This document shows positions 35,801-45,566 of a stretch of 64,000 nucleotides of DNA, piece by piece. Source of the stretch: Dreissena polymorpha (Eukaryota; Mollusca; Bivalvia; Myida; Dreissenidae). The notes under the pieces were generated by a model. It was not told where the DNA came from. It saw nothing but the letters and a program-made list of their open reading frames with translations, and did not search any database. The stretch is taken from the NCBI RefSeq assembly GCF_020536995.1, contig NC_068358.1:3583043-3647042 (forward strand), in the 5' to 3' direction. A program made the position numbers and the translations under genes. The first letter of the stretch is position 1, and every line of letters begins with the position of its first letter.

Positions 35801-38800
35801 TTATGTGTATTGACAATGCAACGCGTGTTATTTTCGTTGATCACCGTTATAACTCTTGTGTACTGTAGAAACTTGATAAATGATATGATATGCAATGTAC
35901 GTTTTTAAATCGAAATGCCAAAGAATTCATTGCTTCGAATTGTACTTTTAACCATATTGTTCAATTGAAGGCTCATGGACATTTTCCGGGAATTATCGAA
36001 CAGCACGACCGAGAATAGATACCGACACAGATATTAATCGATGGAGGTAAATTTCCCATTCAATTGGCTATAATCATTTGTTTAATATTGATTGACCTTC
36101 CCGAATCGATAGTAAAACCCTGTTTTTCAATAGGGTTGCGAAAATGCATCGCTACAAATGAAATTTCAACTTAAATTTAAAAGTGCATGATTGTAAAAAT
36201 GGTTTTTATTCAGACTCAAACATGGCATTTTTTGTACAAAAATAAGCAAAATGCTGTTTTCCCAATCAAGAATACACATTTCTGTATCATGACACTGTAG
36301 CACAAAAATATAAACAACATAATATGAATTTTTAAGGTTTCGGTGGCATACACAAACAAAAATAAGGGAAAATGTTGCATAGTCGCATTTGTTCTACCTT
36401 TTAAGTCGTTTGAGGAAATTATTTTCCTTCGTATTTTGACTATTTAGCAAGCAATAGAAATGTTCGAAAACTGAATGTTTGTAACATAACAATGTATAAA
36501 CAAACCTGAACCAGAGACGTAGATAACATGTAATCTACATGTACGTCTCTGTCTGTACCATCCAAATACATGTAAGCTGTTAAAATTAAACCGCTTAAAA
36601 TATGTTCGTTGTAAATAAAATTAGTATATGCCTAATTGTTTCCATTTAGTGTGTATTTGATATAGTAAATGGTAGTGGTCATTTACTTTTTTGTTCAGTC
36701 CTCTCAGTCTCTCGAAAGCGCATAAAAAACTTATAGCGCTTGGATGCATTGCGGGCATTATGTGTGTAGCAGGTGTTGTTATAGGTGTTGTTATAGGACA
36801 GACAGACAGACAGACAGACAGTTTATTCAGACTTATACATAAGTACATCGTCTTAATACACAAATATACACATTATTTTCTGTCACATGAATAGGTATAA
36901 CAACATAACATTACATAACATAAATGGTCATTTAAGAATTAAAATATAAATAAACACAATCAAATTGCATGAATACGTAAATTCTATCAAAGCGGTAATG
37001 AAATTTATTAAACAGCATTATTAAGAATTGCATTTCTTATAGCAAAAGCTTCTTTCATATATTTACATACATTTGAAATGACTGGTTTGTCACATGAGGC
37101 TAATAACTTGTGGAATTTATATACAGATGGGTTAATATAAAATATGCGACTAATATATTTTTTCCTTAAATCAGTGTAACAGCGGCATATACATATAAAA
37201 TGGTATTCGTCTTCTAAATCCAAGACATTACAACATAAACAATAACGTTCATTACGTGGTATGTTATTTCGGGCGTATCTGCCAGTTTGTATACTCAACG
37301 GATGTGCAGAGACTCTCAATCTTACAAAAAATAATCGAAGGCTTCTAGGAAGTAAATCTAAATATGGTTCATATTCCAAACAGCTTTTAAAAGCTTTATA
37401 CATATCTAATACAGTACTATTATTCATTTTACCGTACCACTCTTGTTTAAAATTGTCGACAAGTCTACATTTGAACTCGCTAATAAAACTATTAACATGT
37501 ACAACGTTAGGATTTTCAAATACATAACCGAATCCAAAATTATTTAACATGTTCTTGACATTTGAGACCCAGTTTGTATAACCTTTATTACAATCGCTCA
37601 AGGCTTGTTTGTACACAGTTTGCATAATGATATTTTCATTGTTCATAACTTTAAACCAATATTTAATAATTTTAACAAACCTGTTTACATACAATGGATA
37701 TCGACCTAATTCTCCATAAACAGCAACATTACATGTATTTATTTTCACCTGTAGCAATCGTTTGCAAAATTTTAAATGTATGCGTTCTATATCATCTGAC
37801 TTAGTGAAACCCCACACTTCTGAAGCATAATTTAATATAGAACCCACAAAAGCGTCAAACAACTGGCAAAATATTTTCGGTTTTATGTCAAATTCATTGC
37901 ATTTAAACAATAATGTATTCAATGCTTTAAGGGCTTTACCAACCAAATGTTCTTGGTTTAATTTAAAACTTCCTGTATAATTCAACACCGTGCCTAAATA
38001 GTTAAAGTTATCAACGACTTCAATATCAATACCATTATATGACCATTTTTCATTTTCTTTTAATCGCCCTCTTTTCCGAAATACCATTATTTTAGTTTTT
38101 GCAGTGTTAACTTTTAGCCCCCAAGCATTGCAGTATACATATAATTTATCTAAATGTGATTGGACTTCAGCAGGTGACTTGCCTAAAATAGCCATGTCAT
38201 CAGCAAATAATAATAAAATCAACACAATATCATCTATACTCAAACCAGAGTTAATGCTATCTTGTAAGTAAAGTTCAAAATCTTCAACAAATAAAGAAAA
38301 CAAGATCGGCGACATTACCTCCCCTTGCCTCAGTCCAACCGCATAACTAAAATAATCTGAATAGGATGAACATGATTTAACACGTGACTTAACATTCGCA
38401 TACATATCCTTCACTATTCTTAACAATTTACCTTGTATACCAGACTTAAACATTTTCAACCATAATGCATTGCGGTAAATACTGTCAAAACATTTAAACA
38501 TATCGACGTATATAACATACAAACGTTTATTTTCATTCAAATAATTTTGAACAATTGACATCAGTATAAAAATAGCATCAACAGTTGAATAGCCTTTTCT
38601 AAATCCGAACTGCGCATCCGAAATAATAGTGTTTTCATTGCAAAAAGTTTCAATGCGTTTATTTAAAATCGTGGTAAATAATTTTGAAAAGCAGCTTACT
38701 AAGGTAATCCCTCTATAGTTATTTACATCATTAACTGAGCCTTTTTTATGCAAAGGGATTATTACTCCTTCTGTCCATTTATCGGGGAAAAAACCCGATA

Positions 38801-41800
38801 CAAAAATACCGTTAAACACATCGCATAAATGGGCAGATAAGATATCACTACATTCAAGGAAATATTCATTCAACATACAATCACTACCAGATGATTTATT
38901 CCGTTTTAAATGTTTAATCGCATTGCGAACTTCCTCAACAGATATTGGCAAGTCAAGTTCAGGAAATGCAGAATTTTCTAAGTTAAAATCATTATTTAAA
39001 CAAAAATCCTCTGCTCCAGTATGACAAAAATCAGCATTATTGTTACTAATGTTTTCAAAAAACTTTGTAAATTCTTCTAATGATATTTTATTTTTAATGA
39101 CGCTATTTTTTGCTTTGAAAAATCGCCAGAAGTCCCTTGGTTTTTGCTTCCTTAAATTTTCGATCTTCAACATTTGTTGCCTATAGCAAACGGCTTTCTT
39201 CCTACGAATTAGGTCTTTATAATATTTCTTACTCGAACATAAACCTTCTCTGTTAGTATCTGTTTTACAAGAGTTAAAAACACGTAAAGCTGCGCGGTAC
39301 AAATTTCGTGCAGTAACGCACTCGTGGTCAAACCATTCTGCATGTTTTATACAGGTATTAACATTAAAACTAGGGTTGGTATTATAAACACGACAATTGG
39401 AGAATAACGGGTCCGCAACACTGCGAATAGTTTCGGTAAAATTATTCAAAACGTCATTAATTGATGAACGACTTGAAAAATCTATATGGTGCACAATATT
39501 ATTAAATGCTGGTAACATAGAAATAATCCCTGAACGAAATTGCTCTCGTAACACATCGTCCCATTTATAATTGACATCGGTGTAAGACTGATACTCTGAC
39601 GAGACATAATTACATAATAACGAAAAATGTAACGGGGCGTGATCACTGAACTCATTAAAATCATGCACGGTAAAATCCGATATATTTGAAAAGCTGCATT
39701 CTTTTGTCAACAAATAGTCAATGACAGACGTACCGTTATTCGAATAAAAGGTTTGCTTACAGCTATTTCCAACTCTACCATTAACAATACGTAAACTAGT
39801 GGATTTGCATAGATCAAGTAATCTAACTCCATGACAATTTAGTGAGCTATCAACAGAGGCCCTAACTGAGGTGTTATCTGGGCAGTAATCAGAGTCATCA
39901 TATACAGTATTTATTTTATCTTGTACAATAAAATCACATTTATTGCCAACTCTGCTATTAAGATCGCCAGTAACAAATATTTTACCAAATTCCGAAAAAT
40001 AAGTTATATCGTTTTCTAAAATTTCAAAGAGATCTACATTAAAGGTATTATATACTGGAGAATCATGTCCCCATACATAAGTGGCACATATATAAAAATC
40101 ATCTGGGATATTAAAAAATGTACGATCACATTTTAACCAAATTATTGTATCATAATGATTTTTTACGATTGAAACACCATCGGCTAGTTCTTCTTTAATA
40201 TAAACAACAATACCACCACTATTTCTTCGAGCTTTACGATGTTGGAATTTTCTAAAAAAGTTAAAAGTCAAATATCCACTCAAATCTATATTACTAGAGC
40301 TATTCGTCCAGGATTCAAACAAAAAACATATATCATTAGAACTCAAGATATTAACAAAATTTGAACATAACTTTTTACAATCGGTAAGTCCGTTAACATT
40401 CCAGGACAGGATTTTCAGTTCATCACCGCCGTGTTCCTAGGCACGCACCGGGGTTCCGTCGATGTAGAGCGTATCGAAGGCCAGGTACGCTTTTTTCCCC
40501 AGCCGCCTCGCCTCTTTCATTTTCGGCACCAATAACCTTCTTTTCCGTATCACTTCCGGAGGATATTGCTCAAAGACGGTAAAACCCGTGCCGTCCAGTT
40601 CTTTCCATTTTTTCCTCACCATTTCCCTGTCTTTGAAGTAGCTAAACTTCGCCACAATGTTTCGGGTTTTCCCGTGTACTGGCGATCCTGGGGACCGATG
40701 TACACGTTCCAACCTAATGGATGCTGCTTCTTCCTTTGCCAGCTTCATTTTCTCGTGCAGAAACGTCCGTAACGTGTTTTCGGTGTCTTCTGTTGTGCCG
40801 GCGCTTGGTTCCGGTATGCCACCGAACATCAAGTTATTTCTCATAGATTGAGATTGCAAGTAGACAACTTCTTCCTGCAAAGTATTCCTCTGTTTTTCCA
40901 GTTCGCTCACTTTACTGTCTACAGCACTCAGGGCAAAGTCTATACTCTCTGTCTTTTCCTCGACTCTCGTGACTTGTTCGCCCAACTTCCGGTTTCTATC
41001 CTCTACCACCAACCACAACTTTTTTAATTCTGATTCGAAGCTACTAACCTTTTTTTCTACTTCTTCAAGAGTGTTTAGCTTTTTCTCTATGTTGTCCATT
41101 CTAGTGTCTAGCTTTTTCAAATACGCGAGTAGCTCGCTGTTTAACGGTTCTGCCATATTTAGCACTTCCGGTTGGACAGAATTTCCTTCGATACAACTCA
41201 CATACCCACTGAACACATTATTGTCAATTTCTAGGGATGGCACACAACCCGTTTCGTATAATACGGCATTAGCTACATTTAAAATGTCACTCACCGAAAC
41301 GCTTGTATCTCCTGACGGGCCTCTCGATTTGAAAAGTTTTCCTTTGTTTACTATATCGCTTTCACTACCACTGCTTTCTCTACTCTTTCGTTTTGTTTTT
41401 CTCCCCATAACACTTTGTCATCGACTATAAACACTTTATATCCATATTTAATAAACTTTTTTCTGTATTTGATGTTTTTTAACTAAGATTTTAAAGATTT
41501 TCACAAGAGCTCAAAAATTCGACCTTCCCGCCTAATCACGTGACACTTTCCCTATAGGATGTGTACGTTGTTATCTATGCTGTCAGACGAGATGTTCAGC
41601 TAACCATCCCTCTGCTACAGATGAAGCAGGTTTGAATATTATTGATCATAAGATTTATTTGAAAATTTTATATTCATTTCAGTAGTAACTTTAAGATTTT
41701 TTTAGATTATGTTAATTCTCAAGTTAGAGGTTTGATGATGCCTCTAAAAATATTATTAATAAGTATGTGTTGTGGCATTTGATTTGATGTAGTTGTTTTG

Positions 41801-42497
41801 GCTGGTTGAAGTGGAATGGCTAGGCCATTAAATTATGCTCTTTAATGTGTTTCGTGCGCCTACTAATCGTTTTTCTGTCGCTTGCACTTCATGTTCGGAG
41901 TATTATAATATAAAGTGAAAATTCTTGTGTGAATTCATAACTTTATAATTAGTGATGAGATTCACTTAATGTACTTCATAGTACGATAAAGGGCTTTTAG
42001 CGAAAGTACGTAACGTTCACTTCAATACTTACAATTATATTGTCCATTGGTTAATCATTGTGCGTGGAGCATAGCGGTTAACTAGTATATATATATATAA
42101 TAAAATATATTGACGAAAAGTGCAGAGTAAAACGAATAGTCTTCAATATATTTTTCTGTGAAATGTATTGCTAATTACTTATTGTTTTTTTGTGTGTGCA
42201 TAGAATAACTTAATTTAAGGCAAATGCCACCCCATGGCAAGACATGCTGAATACCGACAAGTTGAGACACGGGACGAGTGTAGAATCTGGAATCAGGAGA
42301 GAAATCATCCAGGGACCGACAATCTGACACAGTCTCAACAACAGGACTATGACTGCAATCAGCCAGCTGATGCTGGGGACATTCCTCGGACCAATATACC
42401 ATCGGTACCACCGCCATCTTACTCGGATGTCGTAAACAGCGAACAAGTGACTGAAGAAAATGAAGTGTGGATAAAAAGAATTGAAAGCATGGAATAA
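32507..42497 (+). CDS. Unrecognised single-pass membrane protein with triplicated exons and a PPSY tail, interrupted by a LINE
   Basis: Six exons fit by splice signal and phase: 32507-32555, 34471-34548, 35160-35234, 35971-36046, 36699-36798 continued at 41560-41629, and 42220-42497. Ignoring the LINE and one copy of its target duplication, this encodes about 241 residues. Exon 1 is a signal peptide (MNRVLFIVLLGSFAHT). Exons 2-4 are diverged copies of about 25 codons (RTFPWNNRTPLPR.., RTFLVNHLTPPPT.., WTFSGNYRTARPR..), cysteine-free and rich in Arg, Thr and Pro. Exon 5 is a membrane helix (ALGCIAGIMCVAGVVIGVV) followed by CVRCYLCCQTRC. Exon 6 is a polar tail with IPSVPPPSYSDV, a PPxY motif of the kind that binds WW domains of Nedd4-type ligases. 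The layout recalls Shisa/CYYR1/WBP1-like small adaptors, but I recognise no family in the ectodomain. In this sequence the LINE would truncate the tail after 31 alien residues unless it is spliced out. Confidence 0.75.
32731..32868. repeat. (GAT)n trinucleotide microsatellite
   Basis: About 30 gat units, then ggtgat and gaagaagaa variants, in intron 1 of the membrane-protein gene. The poly-Asp, poly-His and poly-Ile frames over it are artefacts. Confidence 0.95.
32868..33116. repeat. 250-bp foldback built of 'gcgacaatgcgatagtacgatg' units
   Basis: The left half repeats gcgacaatgcgatagtgcgat-like units in one direction and the right half repeats the complement (atcgcattgtcgccatcgta). The outer ends gagggcgacaatgcgatagtg and cactatcgcattgtcgccctc are exact inverted repeats. 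A 250-bp hairpin is expected. Confidence 0.92.
33160..34875. repeat. Tandem duplicon copy 1 (carries exon 2 of the membrane protein)
   Basis: It starts at 'gttatgatggagatgtgtcaacac' and includes 'tttacattttattcaagttattta', 'aatgcaacgcatgttatgttcgttg', the exon at 34471-34548, and a 3' part 'aaggttgcaaaaatgcgccgctac'. It is lengthened by an inserted MITE at 33409-34447. Confidence 0.85.
33409..34447. mobile_element. 1.04-kb MITE with long central palindrome, inserted in duplicon copy 1
   Basis: TTAA (in ttttaa) lies at both edges, and copies 2 and 3 of the duplicon lack the insertion, which defines its limits. Arms match the 28009 element ('agccaaaatgtcaacgctagatgtgg' / 'cctcatccagcgttgaaattttggct'). 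The core at about 34110-34250 folds: 'atccgaacgaatgcgagact' with 'cttgcgttcgctcgtaaatgttcggat', and 'ggaccgcgtcggaag' with 'cttccgacgctgcccg'. Confidence 0.85.
34876..35695. repeat. Tandem duplicon copy 2 (carries exon 3)
   Basis: It starts 'agagatgtgtcaacacacattggtttag', has the exon at 35160-35234 and a diverged 3' part ('gatagcattttccttcccgattgg'). Length is about 820 bp. Confidence 0.85.
35696..36335. repeat. Tandem duplicon copy 3 (carries exon 4)
   Basis: It starts 'cgagttatgatagagatgtgtcaac', has the exon at 35971-36046 and 3' 'aatagggttgcgaaaatgcatcgctac', matching copy 1, then 'taaacaacataatat'. Confidence 0.85.
36792..36798. repeat. Target-site duplication of the LINE (left)
   Basis: tatagga at 36792-36798 and again at 41553-41559. 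Removing the intervening 4754 bp plus one copy rejoins a single open exon in phase. Confidence 0.88.
37008..40436 (-). CDS. LINE ORF2: APE endonuclease and reverse transcriptase
   Basis: The frame is open from directly after the ORF1 stop; the first ATG is at 40346 (1112 residues from there). The endonuclease start KILSWNVNGL lies upstream of that ATG, so initiation must be upstream or coupled to ORF1. Endonuclease motifs: FLFESW, GDLNSRVG, SDHAPLHF. Reverse transcriptase motifs: IIPLHKKGSVNDVNNYRGI, QFGFRKGYSTVDAIF, YVDMFKCFDS, GLRQGEVMSPILFSLF and FADD (residues about 713-716 counted from that ATG). The C-terminus has a CxxC...H...C cluster (YCLCCNVLDLEDEYHFIC) common in LINE ORF2 proteins. 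All expected catalytic motifs are present. Confidence 0.93.
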   Translation of the reverse strand, partial: EHGGDELKILSWNVNGLTDCKKLCSNFVNILSSNDICFLFESWTNSSSNIDLSGYLTFNFFRKFQHRKARRNSGGIVVYIKEELADGVSIVKNHYDTIIWLKCDRTFFNIPDDFYICATYVWGHDSPVYNTFNVDLFEILENDITYFSEFGKIFVTGDLNSRVGNKCDFIVQDKINTVYDDSDYCPDNTSVRASVDSSLNCHGVRLLDLCKSTSLRIVNGRVGNSCKQTFYSNNGTSVIDYLLTKECSFSNISDFTVHDFNEFSDHAPLHFSLLCNYVSSEYQSYTDVNYKWDDVLREQFRSGIISMLPAFNNIVHHIDFSSRSSINDVLNNFTETIRSVADPLFSNCRVYNTNPSFNVNTCIKHAEWFDHECVTARNLYRAALRVFNSCKTDTNREGLCSSKKYYKDLIRRKKAVCYRQQMLKIENLRKQKPRDFWRFFKAKNSVIKNKISLEEFTKFFENISNNNADFCHTGAEDFCLNNDFNLENSAFPELDLPISVEEVRNAIKHLKRNKSSGSDCMLNEYFLECSDILSAHLCDVFNGIFVSGFFPDKWTEGVIIPLHKKGSVNDVNNYRGITLVSCFSKLFTTILNKRIETFCNENTIISDAQFGFRKGYSTVDAIFILMSIVQNYLNENKRLYVIYVDMFKCFDSIYRNALWLKMFKSGIQGKLLRIVKDMYANVKSRVKSCSSYSDYFSYAVGLRQGEVMSPILFSLFVEDFELYLQDSINSGLSIDDIVLILLLFADDMAILGKSPAEVQSHLDKLYVYCNAWGLKVNTAKTKIMVFRKRGRLKENEKWSYNGIDIEVVDNFNYLGTVLNYTGSFKLNQEHLVGKALKALNTLLFKCNEFDIKPKIFCQLFDAFVGSILNYASEVWGFTKSDDIERIHLKFCKRLLQVKINTCNVAVYGELGRYPLYVNRFVKIIKYWFKVMNNENIIMQTVYKQALSDCNKGYTNWVSNVKNMLNNFGFGYVFENPNVVHVNSFISEFKCRLVDNFKQEWYGKMNNSTVLDMYKAFKSCLEYEPYLDLLPRSLRLFFVRLRVSAHPLSIQTGRYARNNIPRNERYCLCCNVLDLEDEYHFICICRCYTDLRKKYISRIFYINPSVYKFHKLLASCDKPVISNVCKYMKEAFAIRNAILNNAV
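40437..41408 (-). CDS. LINE ORF1 (L1-like RNA-binding protein)
   Basis: 323 residues. A basic Ser/Lys-rich N-terminus (MGRKTKRKSRESSGSES) is followed by a long coiled coil (about residues 90-190, e.g. KLDTRMDNIEKKLNTLEEVE). An RRM-like domain and C-terminal domain of the transposase-22/L1 ORF1 kind follow (NNLMFGGIPEP, IRLERVHRSPG, NIVAKFSYFKDREMV, FTVFEQYPPEV). It presumably trimerises and binds element RNA. Its TAG stop is in the same frame as ORF2. Confidence 0.88.
   Translation of the reverse strand: MGRKTKRKSRESSGSESDIVNKGKLFKSRGPSGDTSVSVSDILNVANAVLYETGCVPSLEIDNNVFSGYVSCIEGNSVQPEVLNMAEPLNSELLAYLKKLDTRMDNIEKKLNTLEEVEKKVSSFESELKKLWLVVEDRNRKLGEQVTRVEEKTESIDFALSAVDSKVSELEKQRNTLQEEVVYLQSQSMRNNLMFGGIPEPSAGTTEDTENTLRTFLHEKMKLAKEEAASIRLERVHRSPGSPVHGKTRNIVAKFSYFKDREMVRKKWKELDGTGFTVFEQYPPEVIRKRRLLVPKMKEARRLGKKAYLAFDTLYIDGTPVRA
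41553..41629 (+). CDS. Right half of the split transmembrane exon
   Basis: After one target-duplication copy, tgtgtacgttgttatc... encodes CVRCYLCCQTRCSANHPSATDEA and ends in phase 1 before gtttga. Its phase and Cys-rich juxtamembrane character continue the left half at 36699-36798. Confidence 0.8.
42220..42497 (+). CDS. PPSY-containing terminal exon of the membrane protein
   Basis: The acceptor is ctttaattt-type (taatttaag|gc), phase 1. It encodes KCHPMARHAEYRQ..., a Gln/Asp-rich stretch, IPSVPPPSYSDVV and a C-terminus IKRIESME before TAA. The PPPSY is the only short linear motif I can name. Confidence 0.75.
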
Positions 42498-42499
42498 AG

Positions 42500-43580
42500 T
42501 TCTGACATTCTTGGATAAGATGATGCATGTATATTATATGCACGTCTCTTGTATCGAGTGTTCATAAAGTTTGAAATTTGTTCTGAAAAAAATCTATAGA
42601 TTCAGCTTTAAAAAGCCGTTTACTACACTGGTCATGTGTATAACCGTACATGTACATGGAACCATAAATAGTTTTTTTACATTGCACTACGCCGATACCT
42701 ACACTTGTACTCGCATAACTGTTACTTAACCAAAAATGGTGTCTTATGTGGTACGAACAAATCTGCACAAAATTACCGGGTATTGCGATTTGTCAACTGT
42801 AAACATGTCCCTTTTACATGAGTGAATTTTCAAAAAGTATTTAGATTGCTCGGTTCGGTAATGTTCCGGTACAACTGCAAATAAACTTATTATTCTTGTT
42901 TTTTTATTCAGCAACTAAAGGTTTCGATTGACAGCCTCCAGCATTTAAACTCATTTTACGATCAGAATGCGGTGTTTAACGTTTCTATGAGATATATACA
43001 AGAAATGAACACCAAATGTCAATAAAACAAAAATGAGATAATTAAATAAATATTTAATCAGTGACGAGGAATTGAACATGATTTTCTTTTACCTTTTAAG
43101 ATCAATTATTCAAATGTTCAGTGGTTCCAATATAGAGTAAGACACCGAATCATGGGGACTAATTTTTATACTTTTACTCTTTCTTTAAGAATATGTTCTT
43201 TTCCCCTACGTGTTTCTTTTGACAAAAATCTTTTTCCATCCAAACTTTCCATATTTTAACATGAGGTATGTCGTAGCGGGTTAAACATGTACCATTATAT
43301 TTCGAAACAACACTGCACTGCAAAAACAATAAACATCGTTCAACAAATATATATTTGATCAAAGTCCCATTCAAAGTTCGAACAAACACAATTAACCATA
43401 ACTGGACGACGGTTACAATTCTATTTTTCATCTGTTAACTCTTCGGTAAACGTCCACTTTATTTGCTCTTTTGAATCCTCTAGTCATCTCTGCCTTCGCA
43501 ACGCTTGCTTTACAGCCCTCATTATGTATCAAACCAATTTGTGTTATGAAAGCGCTGCTATTTTATAAATAACATGTTTA
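42500..43580. other. Intergenic, nothing recognised
   Basis: 3' flank of the membrane-protein gene. An aataaac-type signal occurs near 42880, but no transcript end can be assigned. No repeat family is apparent. Confidence 0.5.
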
Positions 43581-43586
43581 TTATCC

Positions 43587-43966
43587 CCCGCCATAGGCGG
43601 AGGGATATTGTTTTGGCGTTGTCCGTCCGTCCGTTCGGCACTTTTGTGTCCGGAGCCATATCTTGGAAGTGCTTTGGCGGATTTCATTGAAACTTGGTAT
43701 GAGTATATATATGGATAAGAGGATGATGCACGCCAAATGGCATTGTACACCATCGGATAATAACGGAGTTATGGCCCTTTGTATCTTAAAAAAATGCCTT
43801 TTTTGTGTGTCCGAAGCCATATATTGGAAGTGCTTTGACGGATTTCATTGAAACTTGGTATGAGTATACATATGGATAAGAGGATGATGCACATTGGCCT
43901 TGTCCATCCGTCCAGAATACATGTACTTTCGTGTCCAGAAGTATAATGGCGGAGGATATCAATTCA
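43587..43966. repeat. Dispersed repeat 'cccccgccataggcggagggat', two units
   Basis: The head 'tatcccccgccataggcggaggga' and tail 'aatggcggaggatatcaa' are complementary in part. Inside, 'ttggaagtgcttt.gcggatttcattgaaacttggtatgagta' occurs twice, about 150 bp apart. It is a common bivalve element and non-coding. Confidence 0.8.
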
Positions 43967-43969
43967 ACG

Positions 43970-45560
43970 AATTTGCTTGTTTTCCAAATGTTCGAAGAAA
44001 ACTGTACCGTTAGTTTAAGCCATTTCCTCATTTAGGTTTCTTATTTTGCTTGCTGTAACATGATAAATACTTTATTTTTTATGCTTTTTTAAATGTCAAA
44101 ATAACTCAAGAACCACTGTACGGTTTACAGGAACCAAGTCCACATGTGTCAGAAATAGCATAGGAATCCGTTGGAAAGAATGTGCGGGATTTGTAATCGG
44201 ATTATTGCAAAAAGGTTGCAATTTTGATGAAATATTAAGGCCATACATGTCCGAGAGTTGGGGGGTGAAAATTGGGATATCCGAATCAAAAGAGTCACCA
44301 AACATAATTATTTTGGATAAAAACAAGGGTGTCGGAAAATTGTACGTGTTCGGAAACTGCACTATGTTGTTTAATTACTTTTTTATTCCTATGTATAAGA
44401 ATGTGTTTGTGAAAACGGACCCATCAAAGTTATAGGTGTAAGAAATAACAATGATAGATGTTTGCAGTAAATATGAACTTACCGTAATCAGTTTAAATAC
44501 ATTGACTAACGATGAACGAACGATTGACTTTTGAAGTATGTTTGTCATTTCGGTTGGTAGAATTTTAACTTGATGTTCAGCAGTGCTAAGTGTCCCTTTT
44601 GTGTTGAAGAATGTAAAATATTGTGTTAATGATATTGCTCTTATATGCCTTCTCAACTATTAGAATATCCAAAATATGGTAACGTTCCGTTTTACGAGTT
44701 TGGAAGCAGCCATGGTTTGACCCTTGTATCCGTTCCATTTCGGATTTAATACCCCAATACCCCAAACCAGAAAATCGTATAACATTAGCCAGGGCTATTA
44801 TAAGCGTTGCGCATGTTGATGTAGATTGTTTTCAAAGTAATATCGTTGAGGAAAATAATTGTACGGTTATTTGTTTAACCCGCAAAAGGGCTTTCCCTAA
44901 ACTACTACCTTACAGCAATTTTTTTTTTAATTTAACCCTACAATCCATATAAATTGCTCATTTCATTCATACGCAGCATATATATGTGATACGAATTTAA
45001 AATTAGAAACTTTTAAGATAAAATATACACGCAATTGATAAACAGGCTGACTGTGAGTAAAGTGCTCATTAATTAAGAGAGAAAGGTAGAGATAATACCA
45101 GCCGCAGGAACGTGCCTGTGCTTACTAACGTGCGTATTATGTGTTCACTGCGACACTAAAATAAGCATGCACTTCCTAGTTGCGCAATTCAAATCGGAAT
45201 ACTTGTTAAAACAGAATCAGAACTTAAAATATAGCAGGATATTAACTTATTACGGTATTTTCTTTTAAATACGTATTGCTTATTGCTATAGTGTTAATAA
45301 TCACTTATAATTACAATAATTTCATCTACATTTGTATTTTGTAAACCAAAAACAACTAAATACAATTTATTTAAACAACACTCGCCTTAGCGATAATTTC
45401 AAATTGCTACAAACTCTGTAATGTATTTACTGATTGAAAAACTAATATTGATATGATAAAATGTTAATAACATAAGTATTTTACGAAGTAAAATAATTGT
45501 ACTAATTTTCCAACAGTCAGAAGAACAATAACGTGATATTATTTGTTTCTAAAATTTTAG
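43970..45560. other. Intergenic, upstream of the GPCR
   Basis: I see no gene. The open frames at 44205-44435 and 44096-44362 overlap on opposite strands and resemble nothing I know. Any promoter of the GPCR should lie at the 3' end of this stretch, but no clear TATA box stands out. Confidence 0.5.
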
Positions 45561-45566
45561 CAATAA

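Larger units (their letters stand above)
36799..41552 (-). mobile_element. Non-LTR retrotransposon (LINE), apparently full length, both ORFs open
   Basis: A 4754-bp element in minus orientation. It has a 5' UTR of about 144 bp (41552-41409), ORF1 (41408-40437), ORF2 (to 37008), and a 3' UTR of about 200 bp ending in a (TGTC)n tail instead of poly(A), flanked by the perfect 7-bp duplication tatagga. Neither ORF carries a visible break, so the insertion looks young. The clade was not determined: ORF1 is of the L1/Tx1-like type, while the ORF2 context resembles several APE-type clades. Confidence 0.93.

Noticed and set aside
40969-41430. 153-residue plus-strand frame
   Set aside because: Antisense shadow of LINE ORF1.
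44096-44435. Overlapping opposite-strand ORFs upstream of the GPCR
   Set aside because: Short, no motif, no splice context, and mutually antisense.
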